Source: Jiangella gansuensis DSM 44835 (GTDB taxonomy: Bacteria; Actinomycetota; Actinomycetes; Jiangellales; Jiangellaceae). From it: a DNA stretch of 64,000 bases. Numbering within the stretch: the first letter of the stretch is position 1; every line of letters begins with the position of its first letter. Under the pieces are notes generated by a model. The model was not told where the DNA came from. It made no database searches and was given only the letters and a program-made list of their open reading frames with translations. The position numbers and the translations under genes were made by a program. The stretch is taken from NCBI RefSeq assembly GCF_000515395.1, contig NZ_KI911782.1:434001-498000 (forward strand), written 5' to 3'. Positions 1 to 8,438 of the stretch are shown piece after piece.

Positions 1-1229
1 CCGCGAAGTGGGACGTCGAGACCGCCGTCATCGGTGAGGTCACCGGCACCGGCCGGCTGGTCATCGACTGGCACGGCGAGACCATCGTCGACGTCGACCC
101 GCGCACCGTCGCCCACGACGGCCCGGTCTACGAGCGCCCGTTCGCGCGGCCGGACTGGCAGGACGAGCTGCAGGCGGCAACGCCGGCGCAGCTGGCGCGG
201 CCTGGCTCCGGCGATGGACTGCGCGCCACGCTGCTGCGGCTGCTCGCCTCGCCCAACGTCGCGTCGAAGTCCTGGGTCACCGACCAGTACGACCGGTACG
301 TGCTGGGCAACACCGTCCTGGCCCAGCCGGAGGACGCCGGCGTGCTGCGCATCGACGAGGAGTCCGGCCTCGGCGTCGCCATCGCCACCGACGGCAACGG
401 CCGCTACGCCAAGCTCGACCCGTACACGGGCGCGCAGCTGGCGCTGGCCGAGGCGTACCGCAATGTCGCCACCACCGGCGCCCGACCGCTCGCCGTCACC
501 GACTGCCTCAACTTCGGCTCGCCGGAGGACCCCGCCGTCATGTGGCAGTTCGCCGAGGCCGTCCGCGGCCTGGCCGACGCCTGCCAGACCTTGGGCACGC
601 CTGTCACCGGTGGCAACGTCTCGCTGTACAACCAGACCGGCACGACGGCGATCCTGCCGACCCCGGTCGTGGGCGTGCTCGGCGTGCTCGACGACGTCGC
701 CCGGCGCACCCCTCAGGGCTTCCGCACCCCCGGGCACGTCATCTACCTGCTCGGCGAAACCCGCGACGAGTTCGGCGGCTCCGAATGGGCCTGGGCCGAG
801 CATGGGCACCTGGGTGGGCTGCCGCCGTCCGTCGACCTCGACGCGGAGCGGGAACTGGCCGAGATCCTCATCAACGCGTCCCGCGACGGGCTCGTCGACG
901 CCGCGCACGACCTCGCCGACGGCGGTCTCGCGGTCGCGCTGACGGAGTCCGTGCTGCGCTACGGTGTCGGTGCCCGGGTGTGGGTGCCCGACGGCATCGA
1001 TCCGTTCGTGTTCCTGTTCTCCGAGTCGCAGGCCAGGGCCATCGTGGCGGTGCCTCGCTCGGAGGAGGTCCGCTTCACCGACATGTGCTCGGCGCGGCAC
1101 TTCGCCCACCAGCGCATCGGCGTGGTCGACGACGGCGGCGTGCTCGACGTCCAGGGTTTGTTCACGGTGCCGGTCGACGACCTGCGCGCGGCTCACGAGT
1201 CCACGCTGGCCTCCGCCGTCGAAGCCTGA
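1..1229 (+). CDS. purL: Phosphoribosylformylglycinamidine synthase subunit PurL, 3' part
   Basis: This is the C-terminal part of the FGAM synthase large subunit, which makes FGAM from FGAR, ATP and glutamine-derived ammonia in purine synthesis. The frame is open from the left edge (first full codon at nt 3) to TGA at 1227-1229, about 408 codons, so the start lies outside the window. Typical PurL segments are present: [13 protein letters not shown] near residue 85 of the fragment, a [10 protein letters not shown] segment, and [11 protein letters not shown] in the second AIRS-like half. The ATP-binding N-terminal half is missing. Internal methionine starts, for example near nt 300, are not real gene starts. 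purF and purM lie about 28 kb downstream. The last 37 bp overlap the 3' end of the convergent MFS gene. Confidence 0.95.
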   Translation, partial: AKWDVETAVIGEVTGTGRLVIDWHGETIVDVDPRTVAHDGPVYERPFARPDWQDELQAATPAQLARPGSGDGLRATLLRLLASPNVASKSWVTDQYDRYVLGNTVLAQPEDAGVLRIDEESGLGVAIATDGNGRYAKLDPYTGAQLALAEAYRNVATTGARPLAVTDCLNFGSPEDPAVMWQFAEAVRGLADACQTLGTPVTGGNVSLYNQTGTTAILPTPVVGVLGVLDDVARRTPQGFRTPGHVIYLLGETRDEFGGSEWAWAEHGHLGGLPPSVDLDAERELAEILINASRDGLVDAAHDLADGGLAVALTESVLRYGVGARVWVPDGIDPFVFLFSESQARAIVAVPRSEEVRFTDMCSARHFAHQRIGVVDDGGVLDVQGLFTVPVDDLRAAHESTLASAVEA

Positions 1230-2524
1230 CGCCGCGCCGCGTCGATCTGGGCCGAGCCGAGCCGCGGCAGCGCGTAGACGAACAACGCCACGTGCAGCGC
1301 CGCGGCTATCAGGTACGGCACCCGCAGCGACCACTCGCGGCTCAGCATCGTCTCGCCGGCGGCCACCAGCGCGCCGCCGAGCAGGGTGCCGAGCGAGATC
1401 GCGCCCCAGGCGAAGAACCGGTACACCGAGTTCACCCGGCCGAGCAGATGGTCGGGGATGATCGTCTGCCGCAGCGAGACGGTGATGACGTTCCACAGCA
1501 CCACGAGGAACCCCTGGGTCAGGAACACCACCCACACGACGACGGGCGACGACGCCAGCCCGATGGCCAGGAGCCCCAGGGTGAGCCCGGCAAGGGAGAC
1601 GAACAGCGACGGGCCGTGGCCGATCCGGGTGGCCACCCGGTCGGCCAACACGGAGCCGAGCACCGCCCCGATGGCGACGCCGCTCATCAGCAGCCCGAAC
1701 GCGGTGGCGTCGAGGCCGAGGACCTCCTGCGCGAACAGGACGTAGACGGCGGTGGCGGCGGTGGTCAGCAGGTTGGTGGCGCCCAGCAGGATGGCCAGCG
1801 AACGCAGCAGTTGGTGCCGCCACAGCCAGCGCACACCCTCACCGATCTCCGCCCGCCAGGCGATCCGGCCGCTGGTGGTCTTGCCTTTCGGCGCGAACTG
1901 GCCGGTCAGCGCGAACACCAGTGCGGCCGCGATGGCGAACGTGCCGGCGTTGACGAAGAAGGGCAGCGCGAACGCCAGGCCGAGCAGCAACCCGGCGAGC
2001 GGCGGGCCGACGAAGTTGTTCGCGACGATCTCGGCGCCCCACATACGCCCGTTGGCCGTCTCCAGCCGGTTCTTCGGGACGATGGACGGCAGTAGGGTCT
2101 GCGCGGTGTTGTCGCGCAGCACCTCCGCGGTGCCGAGCAGGAACGCCATCGCGTACAGCAAGGCCAGGAGGACGGCGCCGTCGGACGGCAACTCCGCGGT
2201 GCCGGCGGCCACCTCGTCGGGTGTGGCCAGGTCCGCCTGCCAGAACAGCACCACCCACGAGAACGCGAACATCACCGCGAACCGCAGCACGTCCATGGCC
2301 GCGACGAGTTTGCGCCGGTCGAGCCGGTCGCTGATGACGCCGGCGGGCAGCGCGAACAGCAGCCAGGGGATCTTGGTGGCGAAGGTGACCAGGGCGATCT
2401 GCATCGGGTCGCGGGTGACGGCGGTGGCCAGCCAGGGGATGGCGACCGCCGACAGTCCGTCGCCGAGGTTGGCGACGACCGAGGCGCTCCACCACTTCCA
2501 GTAGTTGCGCCCCAGCCGGCTCAC
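1193..2524 (-). CDS. MFS transporter, enterobactin-exporter/tetracycline-efflux-like
   Basis: A 443-residue membrane protein of the major facilitator superfamily that probably exports a small molecule. It has about 12 hydrophobic segments and the MFS loop motif between TM2 and TM3 ([12 protein letters not shown], about residues 58-69). The start is GTG at 2524; it overlaps the stop of the upstream ArsR-type gene as GTGA, so the two are translationally coupled. The pairing suggests that the regulator controls the pump. The substrate cannot be read from the sequence. The 3' end runs 37 bp into the convergent purL gene, and no terminator fits between them. Confidence 0.9.
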   Translation of the reverse strand: MSRLGRNYWKWWSASVVANLGDGLSAVAIPWLATAVTRDPMQIALVTFATKIPWLLFALPAGVISDRLDRRKLVAAMDVLRFAVMFAFSWVVLFWQADLATPDEVAAGTAELPSDGAVLLALLYAMAFLLGTAEVLRDNTAQTLLPSIVPKNRLETANGRMWGAEIVANNFVGPPLAGLLLGLAFALPFFVNAGTFAIAAALVFALTGQFAPKGKTTSGRIAWRAEIGEGVRWLWRHQLLRSLAILLGATNLLTTAATAVYVLFAQEVLGLDATAFGLLMSGVAIGAVLGSVLADRVATRIGHGPSLFVSLAGLTLGLLAIGLASSPVVVWVVFLTQGFLVVLWNVITVSLRQTIIPDHLLGRVNSVYRFFAWGAISLGTLLGGALVAAGETMLSREWSLRVPYLIAAALHVALFVYALPRLGSAQIDAARRQASTAEASVDS

Positions 2525-3111
2525 TCGTCGTCCCCGGATTCGGGCAGGTGACCCCGTGTCGTCGGGAACAGCCCGACCAGCAGGCCGAACGTGACCTCGC
2601 CGCCCCGGGGTTCGCGGGCGAACTCGTCGAGCAGCTCGTAGACGCGCTCACGCCACTCCGCGGCCCGCTCGACCGGGATGCGGGCGTACCTGGCACTGGT
2701 TCCGGACGGGAGCTCCCGCAGGTGCTCCGGGAGGTTCGTGGCCTCGGTGACGAAGTGCTCGAGCAGCCCACCCGGGTCCAGGCCGATGCCCTCGAACTGG
2801 GTGCGGTCCCAGTCGTGGTAGAGGAACACCCGTGCGGTGCGCCCGTAGTACTTGGCCTCGATGGCGCGCACCTGCTTGGTCCGGACGATGCGCACCAGCC
2901 CGGCGTATTCCAGCACCTTCAGGTGGTGCCCGACCGTTCCCTTCGGTTTGCCCAACGCGGCGGCCAGCTCTGAGGTGGTAGCGGCGCGCTCGAGCAGCAG
3001 GTGAACGATCTTGAGCCGGGTGTCGTCGAAGAGCGCCCGGTACTGCGCGGGGTCGGTGAGCTCGAGTTCGTCGGCGAGCTCATAGTCGGGAACGGCAGAC
3101 TGGTCGGCCAT
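2521..3111 (-). CDS. ArsR-family winged-helix transcriptional regulator
   Basis: A DNA-binding repressor-type protein of 196 residues. The N-terminal winged HTH (about residues 20-90) contains RLKIVHLLLERAATTSELAAAL, and its recognition-helix segment is KPKGTVGHHLKVLEYAGLVR. The C-terminal part may sense a ligand. I chose ATG at 3111 rather than the upstream in-frame start at 3159, because a near-consensus promoter (TTGACA at 3147-3142) and a perfect 9-bp inverted repeat lie between the two. With that promoter the message would begin at or within a few nt of the ATG, a leaderless arrangement. The gene overlaps the MFS gene by 4 bp. It is not a metal sensor of the CVCDL type: no such cysteine motif is visible. 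Confidence 0.85.
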   Translation of the reverse strand: MADQSAVPDYELADELELTDPAQYRALFDDTRLKIVHLLLERAATTSELAAALGKPKGTVGHHLKVLEYAGLVRIVRTKQVRAIEAKYYGRTARVFLYHDWDRTQFEGIGLDPGGLLEHFVTEATNLPEHLRELPSGTSARYARIPVERAAEWRERVYELLDEFAREPRGGEVTFGLLVGLFPTTRGHLPESGDDE

Positions 3112-3115
3112 TGCC

Positions 3116-3141
3116 GTATGGTCGACAACTCCCGACCATAC
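3116..3141. promoter_or_regulatory. Perfect inverted-repeat operator upstream of the arsR-like gene
   Basis: GTATGGTCG at 3116-3124 and CGACCATAC at 3133-3141 form a perfect 9-bp inverted repeat with an 8-bp spacer. On the minus strand TTGACA (3147-3142) abuts the repeat, and the start codon follows 4 bp after it. A protein bound here would block the promoter, which fits autoregulation by the adjacent ArsR-type protein. The repeat is seen directly; the binding is inferred. Confidence 0.7.
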
Positions 3142-3157
3142 TGTCAAGACGTTTCGC

Positions 3158-3227
3158 AAATGATCACGTGGCGTTGGGGTCCTCCCGCCTCAACGGGAAT
3201 GCTTGCCTGTGATGGCGTGAGAAGGCC
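3158..3227 (+). repeat. Intergenic repeat family, copy A
   Basis: The copy starts with AAATGATCACGT (3158-3169), then 29 nt, then ATGCTTGCC. The same two blocks at the same distance occur at three other intergenic sites in the window (19024, 31620, and 11401 on the minus strand). The stem in this copy (CGCC..CA with TG..GGCG) differs in sequence from the others. It lies between the promoter of the arsR-like gene and the 3' end of the VOC gene. Confidence 0.7.
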
Positions 3228-3254
3228 TGGGGTGTCGCGGGGTCGGCGGGCGAC

Positions 3255-3680
3255 TCAGTCCCCGGCCTCCGCCACGTACTGGGCGGCGTACTCGCCGGTC
3301 GGTTCGATCGGGGTGATCACGTCGACCAGGACGCCGTCAGGCGCCTCGACGATGAAATGCCGCTGGCCGAACGCTTCGCTGCGCAGGTCGAGCGCTACGG
3401 GCAGTCCCGCGGTCTGCACCAGCCGGGTGTAGACGTCGTCCACGTCAGGGACCTCGACGTTGAGCAGCAGCCCGCGGGCCGGCTGGCGGTACGCGGCCGG
3501 GATGGTCTCGTGCCGGTGGTCGACGAAGGCCAGTTCGAGCCCCGGTGCGACGCGGTGGCGCAGGCTGACGTACCAGTCGGCCTCGAACGTGACCTCGAAG
3601 TCGAAGTGTTCGACGTAGAAGGCGCGGGCGGCGGCCACGTCGGAGCTGCAGATGACAGGGTAGAAGCCGGTGGGTGTCAT
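3255..3680 (-). CDS. VOC (glyoxalase/bleomycin-resistance) family protein
   Basis: A 141-residue protein of the vicinal oxygen chelate fold, with paired beta-alpha-beta-beta-beta modules. The first begins [21 protein letters not shown] (split [10 protein letters not shown] / [11 protein letters not shown]) and the second follows [14 protein letters not shown]. Family members bind metals and act on or sequester small electrophiles or drugs; the substrate here is unknown. ATG at 3680 is preceded by GGGAG on the minus strand at a good distance. The gene is divergent from a TetR regulator with two matching palindromic sites between them, so it is probably the regulator's target. Confidence 0.85.
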   Translation of the reverse strand: MTPTGFYPVICSSDVAAARAFYVEHFDFEVTFEADWYVSLRHRVAPGLELAFVDHRHETIPAAYRQPARGLLLNVEVPDVDDVYTRLVQTAGLPVALDLRSEAFGQRHFIVEAPDGVLVDVITPIEPTGEYAAQYVAEAGD

Positions 3681-3704
3681 TGGGCACTCCCTTGCTCGAT
3701 GGAA

Positions 3705-3763
3705 GATACGTACCGTAGGTATGTGTCTGGCAAGCCAAGCTAGGATACGTACCATCGGTATGT
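3705..3763. promoter_or_regulatory. Pair of palindromic TetR-type operators
   Basis: GATACGTACC-n3-GGTATGT occurs at 3705-3724 (n3 = GTA) and again at 3744-3763 (n3 = ATC). The starts are 39 bp apart, close to four helical turns. Each unit is an imperfect palindrome. They fill the gap between the divergent VOC gene and the tetR gene; the second unit overlaps the alternative ATG at 3760, which is one reason to prefer the GTG start at 3784 for the regulator. Binding by that regulator is inferred. Confidence 0.75.
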
Positions 3764-3783
3764 CAACAGGCTCCGGAGGCGCG

Positions 3784-4395
3784 GTGACCAGAACGAAAGA
3801 GCAACAACGCCTCGACACCACCCGTGCGCTCCTCCGTGAGGCGCGGGAGCGGTTCGCCCGCGACGGCTACGCGGCGGTCAGCCTGGCCGAGATCGTCGCG
3901 GCCGCCGGCGTCACCAAAGGCGCGCTCTACCACCACTTCGCGAACAAGGCCGCGCTGTTCCGGGCGGTTGTCGAACAGCTCCAGGGCGAGGTGGCCGACC
4001 GCGTCGTCGCCGCAGCCGAGGCCCACGACGATTCCTGGCGCCAGCTCACCGCCGGGTGCGAGGCGTTCCTGCGCGCCAGCGCCGACCCCGATGTACGGCA
4101 GATCATGCTGGTCGACGCGCCGGCCGTGCTCGGCTGGGACGAGTGGCGAGCGCTGGACGACGCGTCGTCCGCGCGGCACCTACGGGAGGCCCTCGAAGCG
4201 GTGATCGACGACGGCGTCGTCGCGCCTCAGCCGGTCGGGCCACTCACACACCTGCTGTCCGGCGCGATGAACGAGGCCGCGCTATGGCTGGCCGGCTCCG
4301 ACGACCCACGCGACCTCGACGACACCGTTGCGGCCCTGTCGCGGCTCCTGGACGCCCTGCGGCAGCCGGCTCCTGGCCGACGTGCCGGGGGATGA
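3784..4395 (+). CDS. TetR-family transcriptional regulator
   Basis: A 203-residue repressor-type protein. The N-terminal TetR HTH spans about residues 10-55, with the recognition region [17 protein letters not shown]. The C-terminal all-helical part would bind an inducer. GTG at 3784 is chosen because GGAGG sits at 3775-3779, four bases upstream; the ATG at 3760 has no such site and overlaps an operator-like palindrome. It is divergent from the VOC gene and probably represses it and itself. The AAA ATPase gene starts 8 bp after its stop, so the two may be co-transcribed. Confidence 0.88.
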   Translation: MTRTKEQQRLDTTRALLREARERFARDGYAAVSLAEIVAAAGVTKGALYHHFANKAALFRAVVEQLQGEVADRVVAAAEAHDDSWRQLTAGCEAFLRASADPDVRQIMLVDAPAVLGWDEWRALDDASSARHLREALEAVIDDGVVAPQPVGPLTHLLSGAMNEAALWLAGSDDPRDLDDTVAALSRLLDALRQPAPGRRAGG

Positions 4396-4402
4396 TGGGC
4401 GC

Positions 4403-5572
4403 ATGCTCCGGACGGTCGCGATAGCGAACTACCGATCGCTGCGCGACGTCGTGCTCCCGCTGACCGGGCTCGATGTCGTCACTGGCGCCAACGGTACCGG
4501 CAAGTCGAGTCTGTACCGGGCGCTGCGGCTGCTCGCCGACTGCGCGCGTGGTGACGTGATCGCCTCGCTCGCCCGGGAAGGCGGCATGCCATCGGTCACC
4601 TGGGCCGGGCCGGAGCGGTTGAGCCGCGAGATGCGGGCAGGCGAGCAGGCAGTCCAAGGAGTCCGGCGGACGGGGCCGGTCAACGTGCGGATGGGTTTCG
4701 CCGGCGACGACTTCGGCTACCTGATCGACCTCGGGCTACCGCGGCCCATCAACAAGACGGAGCCGTCGTTCTTCGATCTCGACCCGGAGATCAAGCGCGA
4801 GGCGATCTGGAGCGGTCCGGTCCTGCGTCCCGTCGCCATGCTGGCGGACCGTCGCAACGAGATGGCGCGGGTGCGGGCGTCGGGCGGCGACTGGGACCAC
4901 GTGGCGCAGGGGCTTCGCCCGTTCGAGAGCATGCTCAGCGAGATCGTGGATCCGGTCCGGGCTCCCGAGCTGCTGACCGTACGGGAGCTGGTGCGCGGCT
5001 GGCGCTTCTACGACCACTTCCGCACCGACGCCGACGCGCCGGCACGTCAGCCCAGGCTGGGCACCCGCACCATGGTCCTCGCCGACGACGGCGCCGACCT
5101 CGCGGCCGCGCTGCAGACGATCCGCGAGATCGGTGCCGCGGACGCCCTCGACGCCGCCGTCGCCGAGGCGTTCCCGGGGTCTCGTCTCAGTATCGAGCAG
5201 GTCGGTGGCCGCCTGGACGTGTCGTTCCACCAGCATGGGCTGCTGCGCCCGCTGACCGGGGCAGAGCTCTCCGACGGGACACTGCGGTTCCTGCTGTGGG
5301 CCGCTGCCCTGCTCACTCCTCGCCCGCCGGCCCTGATGGTGCTCAACGAGCCCGAGACGAGCCTGCACCCGGACCTGTTGCCGGCGCTGGCCGGGCTCAT
5401 CGTCAAGGCGCACGAGGCCACGCAGGTGGTCGTCGTCACCCACTCGCGCCCCCTGATCGAGCAGATGGGTGCTGCGGCGGCGCGCATCGAGCTGATCAAG
5501 GACCTGGGTGACACCCAGGTCGCCGGGCAGGGCCGGTTCGACCGACCGTCGTGGAACTGGGGAACCCGCTGA
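4403..5572 (+). CDS. Lone AAA-type (RecF/OLD-like) ATPase
   Basis: A 389-residue ATPase related to SMC/RecF-type ABC ATPases. Walker A is GANGTGKSS at about residues 27-35. A signature-like region (LSDGTLRFLLWAAALL) precedes Walker B with an LNEPETSLHPDL segment, followed by the H-loop VVVTHSRPLI. The insert between the motifs carries no nuclease domain, unlike full OLD proteins with a C-terminal TOPRIM. ATG at 4403 begins the typical LRTVAIANYRSLRD start of the family. The upstream in-frame start at 4328 would lie inside tetR. Such ATPases occur in DNA repair and in phage defence; there is no clear partner here, so the role is open. Confidence 0.85.
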   Translation: MLRTVAIANYRSLRDVVLPLTGLDVVTGANGTGKSSLYRALRLLADCARGDVIASLAREGGMPSVTWAGPERLSREMRAGEQAVQGVRRTGPVNVRMGFAGDDFGYLIDLGLPRPINKTEPSFFDLDPEIKREAIWSGPVLRPVAMLADRRNEMARVRASGGDWDHVAQGLRPFESMLSEIVDPVRAPELLTVRELVRGWRFYDHFRTDADAPARQPRLGTRTMVLADDGADLAAALQTIREIGAADALDAAVAEAFPGSRLSIEQVGGRLDVSFHQHGLLRPLTGAELSDGTLRFLLWAAALLTPRPPALMVLNEPETSLHPDLLPALAGLIVKAHEATQVVVVTHSRPLIEQMGAAAARIELIKDLGDTQVAGQGRFDRPSWNWGTR

Positions 5573-5634
5573 CGGCGGGGGCATCGTCTGGCACGTCGAG
5601 CGTCGGCTCGATGCGCGGGCTCTAGCGTAGGGCC

Positions 5635-6159
5635 GTGGCCCTCGCCGTCTGCCTGCTTCTCGATTCGCGGGCCGACCTCGCCGTCCGCCGGCTCTGGAGC
5701 CGGCTCGAGGAGCGCGGGATCGCGTCGTTGGCGTCGCACACCCATGGCGGGCACGTGCCCCATGTCTCGCTCGCAGTTCTGCGTCGCTGGGACGGCGACG
5801 AGGTCCGCGCCGCCCTCGACACCCTGCCGCAGGGGGAAGCGATCGACCTGCACTTCGACGGGATCGGGACGTTCCGGCGCGGCCGCTGCTGGCTGGTCTC
5901 GGCGGTCACCGCTGACCTCGTCACCCGCCAGGAGCGGCTCGTCGACGTGCTGCGGGCCAGCGGCGCCGACCTGCACCGCAACTACGAGCCCGGCTCGTGG
6001 ATCCCGCACTGCACGATCTCTCCGCGCGTCCAGCTGGCCGATCTCGGTGTGCTGGCCGCGACAGTGTACGTCGTCCTGCCGTTGCGGGCGCGGGTGGAGC
6101 GGGCGGCACTGATCGACAGCGGCACCGGCCAGCAGTGGCCGTTGCCACACCTTCCCTGA
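5635..6159 (+). CDS. 2H phosphoesterase / 2'-5' RNA ligase-like protein
   Basis: A 174-residue protein of the 2H phosphoesterase (LigT) superfamily. Two H-x-(S/T)-x motifs that would form the active site are visible: HVSL at about residues 43-46 and HCTI at about 126-129. Members cleave or form cyclic or 2'-5' phosphodiester bonds; the substrate cannot be told here. GTG at 5635 follows TAGCGT (5623-5628) by six bases, which suggests a leaderless message. It is followed by the toxin-antitoxin pair. Confidence 0.8.
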   Translation: MALAVCLLLDSRADLAVRRLWSRLEERGIASLASHTHGGHVPHVSLAVLRRWDGDEVRAALDTLPQGEAIDLHFDGIGTFRRGRCWLVSAVTADLVTRQERLVDVLRASGADLHRNYEPGSWIPHCTISPRVQLADLGVLAATVYVVLPLRARVERAALIDSGTGQQWPLPHLP

Positions 6160-6164
6160 CCAAG

Positions 6165-6191
6165 ATGACCATTATGACTATTAAGACTATC
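6165..6191 (+). promoter_or_regulatory. Three tandem 9-bp repeats upstream of the toxin-antitoxin genes
   Basis: ATGACCATT, ATGACTATT and AAGACTATC stand in tandem at 6165-6173, 6174-6182 and 6183-6191. The stretch is AT-rich in a very GC-rich neighbourhood and lies just before the antitoxin start at 6213. This is the expected place for the promoter/operator at which the antitoxin, with or without the toxin, autoregulates. The repeats are seen; the role is inferred. Confidence 0.65.
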
Positions 6192-6212
6192 CTGGTCGCG
6201 GAGGTGGTTGCG

Positions 6213-6485
6213 GTGAGTCAGCTCGCGCACGCCGAGGAGTGGAGCGTCGCGGACGCAAAGGCGCGGTTGAGTGAATTGCTGGAGACCGTCGACCGGGAGG
6301 GTCCGCAGACCATCACCCGGCGCGGCCGGCCAGTGGCGGTGGTGGTCTCGGTCGAGGAATGGGCGTATCGCAAGCGCCGCCAAGGAACGCTCGCGGATTT
6401 CTTCGCGACCTCGCCCCTGCGGCAGCTGGGCGGGGAGCTGGACATCCCGCCAAGGGACGACCAGATGCGTGAGATCGATCTGTGA
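6213..6485 (+). CDS. Type II antitoxin, Phd/YefM family
   Basis: A 90-residue antitoxin. The N-terminal Phd/YefM DNA-binding part reads WSVADAKARLSELLETV, followed by TITRRGRPVAVVVSVEEW; both are hallmarks of the family. The C-terminal tail would bind and block the VapC toxin. GTG at 6213 is chosen because GGAGG lies at 6200-6204, about eight bases upstream. Upstream in-frame ATGs fall inside the tandem-repeat operator and have no ribosome site. Its stop overlaps the toxin start as GTGA. Confidence 0.9.
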   Translation: MSQLAHAEEWSVADAKARLSELLETVDREGPQTITRRGRPVAVVVSVEEWAYRKRRQGTLADFFATSPLRQLGGELDIPPRDDQMREIDL

Positions 6486-6910
6486 ACTATCTGATTGACA
6501 CCAACGTCGCATCCGAGCTCATCAGCGCATCCCCGGACCCGCGGGTCGAGCGCTGGATTCAGAGCGTGGATGAGGACACCGTTCACGTCAGCGCAATCAC
6601 GATCGGCGAGCTTCGGTACGGCATTGAGCGGCTGACTGTCGGGCACAAGCGAAGCAGACTCGAAGAGTGGCTGGCGGGCCTGTTTCTACCTCGCTTCGAG
6701 GGTCGTCTACTTGCTGTGACTGCGGACGTTGGGGATATGTGGGGCCGTATCAAGGCAAGCGCGCAGTCCGTGGGCCGCCAGTTGACGCCGGCCGACGGAC
6801 TCATCGCGGCAACGGCGTTCTGCCACGACCTCGTCCTGGTGACCAGGAACGTCGGCGACTTCGCGGCCACCGGGGTCGAGCTGCTCAACCCGTGGCACGA
6901 CGCCGGGTAG
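6482..6910 (+). CDS. Type II toxin, VapC/FitB-type PIN-domain ribonuclease
   Basis: A 142-residue PIN-domain protein, expected to be a Mg-dependent RNase that blocks translation when not bound by its antitoxin. The four acidic active-site positions are present: D6 in LIDTNV, E43 in IGELRYG, D105 in PADGLIAATA and D126 in VTRNVGDF. The length fits the family. GTG at 6482 overlaps the antitoxin stop by 4 bp, so the two are made in step. The RNA target cannot be predicted. Codon and base use are slightly less GC-rich than neighbours, as is common for mobile toxin-antitoxin pairs. Confidence 0.92.
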   Translation: MNYLIDTNVASELISASPDPRVERWIQSVDEDTVHVSAITIGELRYGIERLTVGHKRSRLEEWLAGLFLPRFEGRLLAVTADVGDMWGRIKASAQSVGRQLTPADGLIAATAFCHDLVLVTRNVGDFAATGVELLNPWHDAG

Positions 6911-6919
6911 CCTGCCGAG

Positions 6920-7711
6920 GTGGCGAAGCGCATCGATCCGTCCACGGTGCGGGCGGCGTATCGGGGTGGGCACGAGGCCCTACGCACCTGGCTGACCGAC
7001 CTCCCATCGCGTGCCTGGGAGCAGCCCAGCGTCCTGCCCGGCTGGGCCGTCGCCGACCTGGCCGCACACCTCGCCCTGGTCGCCGACGCGGTGACGGCGG
7101 TGGCTCCGGCTCCGCGTGGGGTGCGCGCACGGACCGTCAGCGACTACCTCGCCGCATACGCACCCGTTGCCGGTGAGCAGGCCGAGCGCACCCGCGCCGT
7201 CGCCGCCGATGCCGGCCGTGACGCCGAGCGCATCCTCGCCGCCGTCGACGAGCGGTACGGCGCCGCCGTCCGGGCCCTCGAGGACCTCGGCCTGGACGAT
7301 GTCGTCGTGACCACCCGCCGGGTACCTGTCCGGCTCGGCGACTTCCTGGTCACCCGGGTCATCGAGGCGGCGGTCCACGCCGACGACCTCGCCCGGTCCG
7401 TGCCTGACGCCGGCCCGCCCGCGCTGCCTCGCGACACCCTCCGGCTGGCCGTCCGGGCCCTGCTCGACGTCCTCGCCGAGCGGGCACCGGGTCGCAGCGT
7501 CGAGGTACGGGTGGCGCCGTTCGCCGCGGTCCAGTGCATCGAGGGCCCCCGGCACACCCGCGGCACTCCGCCGAACACCGTCGACCTCGGTCCGGCGTCC
7601 TGGTTGCGGCTCGCGGCCGGCCGCACGACCTGGAGCGACGAGGTGGCCTCCGGTGCCGTGCTGGCCAGCGGTAACCGGGCCGACCTCTCCGCCCACCTGC
7701 CGCTGCTCTGA
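6920..7711 (+). CDS. Maleylpyruvate isomerase/mycothiol-dependent DinB-type family protein
   Basis: A 263-residue protein with the N-terminal four-helix fold of mycothiol-dependent enzymes. The family segment LPGWAVADLAAHLALVADAV (about residues 39-58) contains one of the usual metal-ligand histidines, and a second His-containing segment, AAVHADDLARS, lies near residue 155. The C-terminal domain resembles the sterol-carrier-like tail of these proteins. The reaction is unknown. GTG at 6920 lies six bases after TAGCCT, which overlaps the vapC stop, so a separate leaderless promoter is possible. Confidence 0.75.
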   Translation: MAKRIDPSTVRAAYRGGHEALRTWLTDLPSRAWEQPSVLPGWAVADLAAHLALVADAVTAVAPAPRGVRARTVSDYLAAYAPVAGEQAERTRAVAADAGRDAERILAAVDERYGAAVRALEDLGLDDVVVTTRRVPVRLGDFLVTRVIEAAVHADDLARSVPDAGPPALPRDTLRLAVRALLDVLAERAPGRSVEVRVAPFAAVQCIEGPRHTRGTPPNTVDLGPASWLRLAAGRTTWSDEVASGAVLASGNRADLSAHLPLL

Positions 7712-7730
7712 CTCGTCGCGGCCGACGGCG

Positions 7731-8438
7731 TCAGTCCGCCAGGTCCGCGGCGAACACCGTCCCGTCGGCGGCCACGAGCTCGATCCGCTCGATGTCGCGG
7801 ATGTCGTACTCGACCGTGGCGCCGGTGCCGCCGCCGTCGTCGGACACCTCGTACCGGGCGACGCTCTCCGTCTCCTCGCCGGTGGCGACGATGACGTCGT
7901 ACGTGCCGGCCGGGACGGAGCCGTCGAGCACTGTGAACACCCACGACGGCTCGCCCTGGTACAGGAAGACGTGACCGACCTGGGCGCCGTCGGGGTCCTG
8001 GATCGGCGCGGCGTGGAAGTAGCGGCCGTTCGCGACCTCCAAGGTGTCTCGGTAGCTCGCGGCCAGGTCGCGGTCGTCGGAGCCCGACTGCCAGGCGATG
8101 CCCGCGCCGACCGCACCGGCCACCGCGACCGCGGCGGCTGCCGCCAGTAGTGGCCACCGGCGGGGCGGCCGCAGCGACGTCACCGCCGCCGGCTCAGTAC
8201 CCGGATCGGCGGCGATGCGGGCCAGCACGGCGCCTTCGAACCCGGCCGGCGGATCGTGTTGCGGAGCCACCAGCAGGACGTCGTCGGCGACCTTGGTCAG
8301 CTCCTCCAGCTCGCGACGGCAGTCGGGACACCCGGCCAGGTGGCTGAGAACTCGGGCGCGGTCCGGGCCGCTGGCGGCGCCGGTCGCGACCTCGGCCAGG
8401 GCATCGGCGATGTCGCCGCACCTCGTGGGCTCAACCAT
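7731..8438 (-). CDS. Anti-sigma factor, RskA/zinc-finger type
   Basis: A 235-residue single-pass membrane protein that should hold its partner sigma factor inactive. The N-terminal zinc-finger motif is H33-x3-C37-x2-C40 (HLAGCPDC). One transmembrane helix lies at about residues 95-116. The extracytoplasmic part has an RskA-type beta-sandwich containing EPSWVFTVLDGSVPAGTYDV. The gene overlaps the 3' end of the sigma gene by 8 bp, the usual arrangement for such a pair. Regulated proteolysis of the anti-sigma factor is known for the family but not visible here. Confidence 0.88.
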   Translation of the reverse strand: MVEPTRCGDIADALAEVATGAASGPDRARVLSHLAGCPDCRRELEELTKVADDVLLVAPQHDPPAGFEGAVLARIAADPGTEPAAVTSLRPPRRWPLLAAAAAVAVAGAVGAGIAWQSGSDDRDLAASYRDTLEVANGRYFHAAPIQDPDGAQVGHVFLYQGEPSWVFTVLDGSVPAGTYDVIVATGEETESVARYEVSDDGGGTGATVEYDIRDIERIELVAADGTVFAADLAD

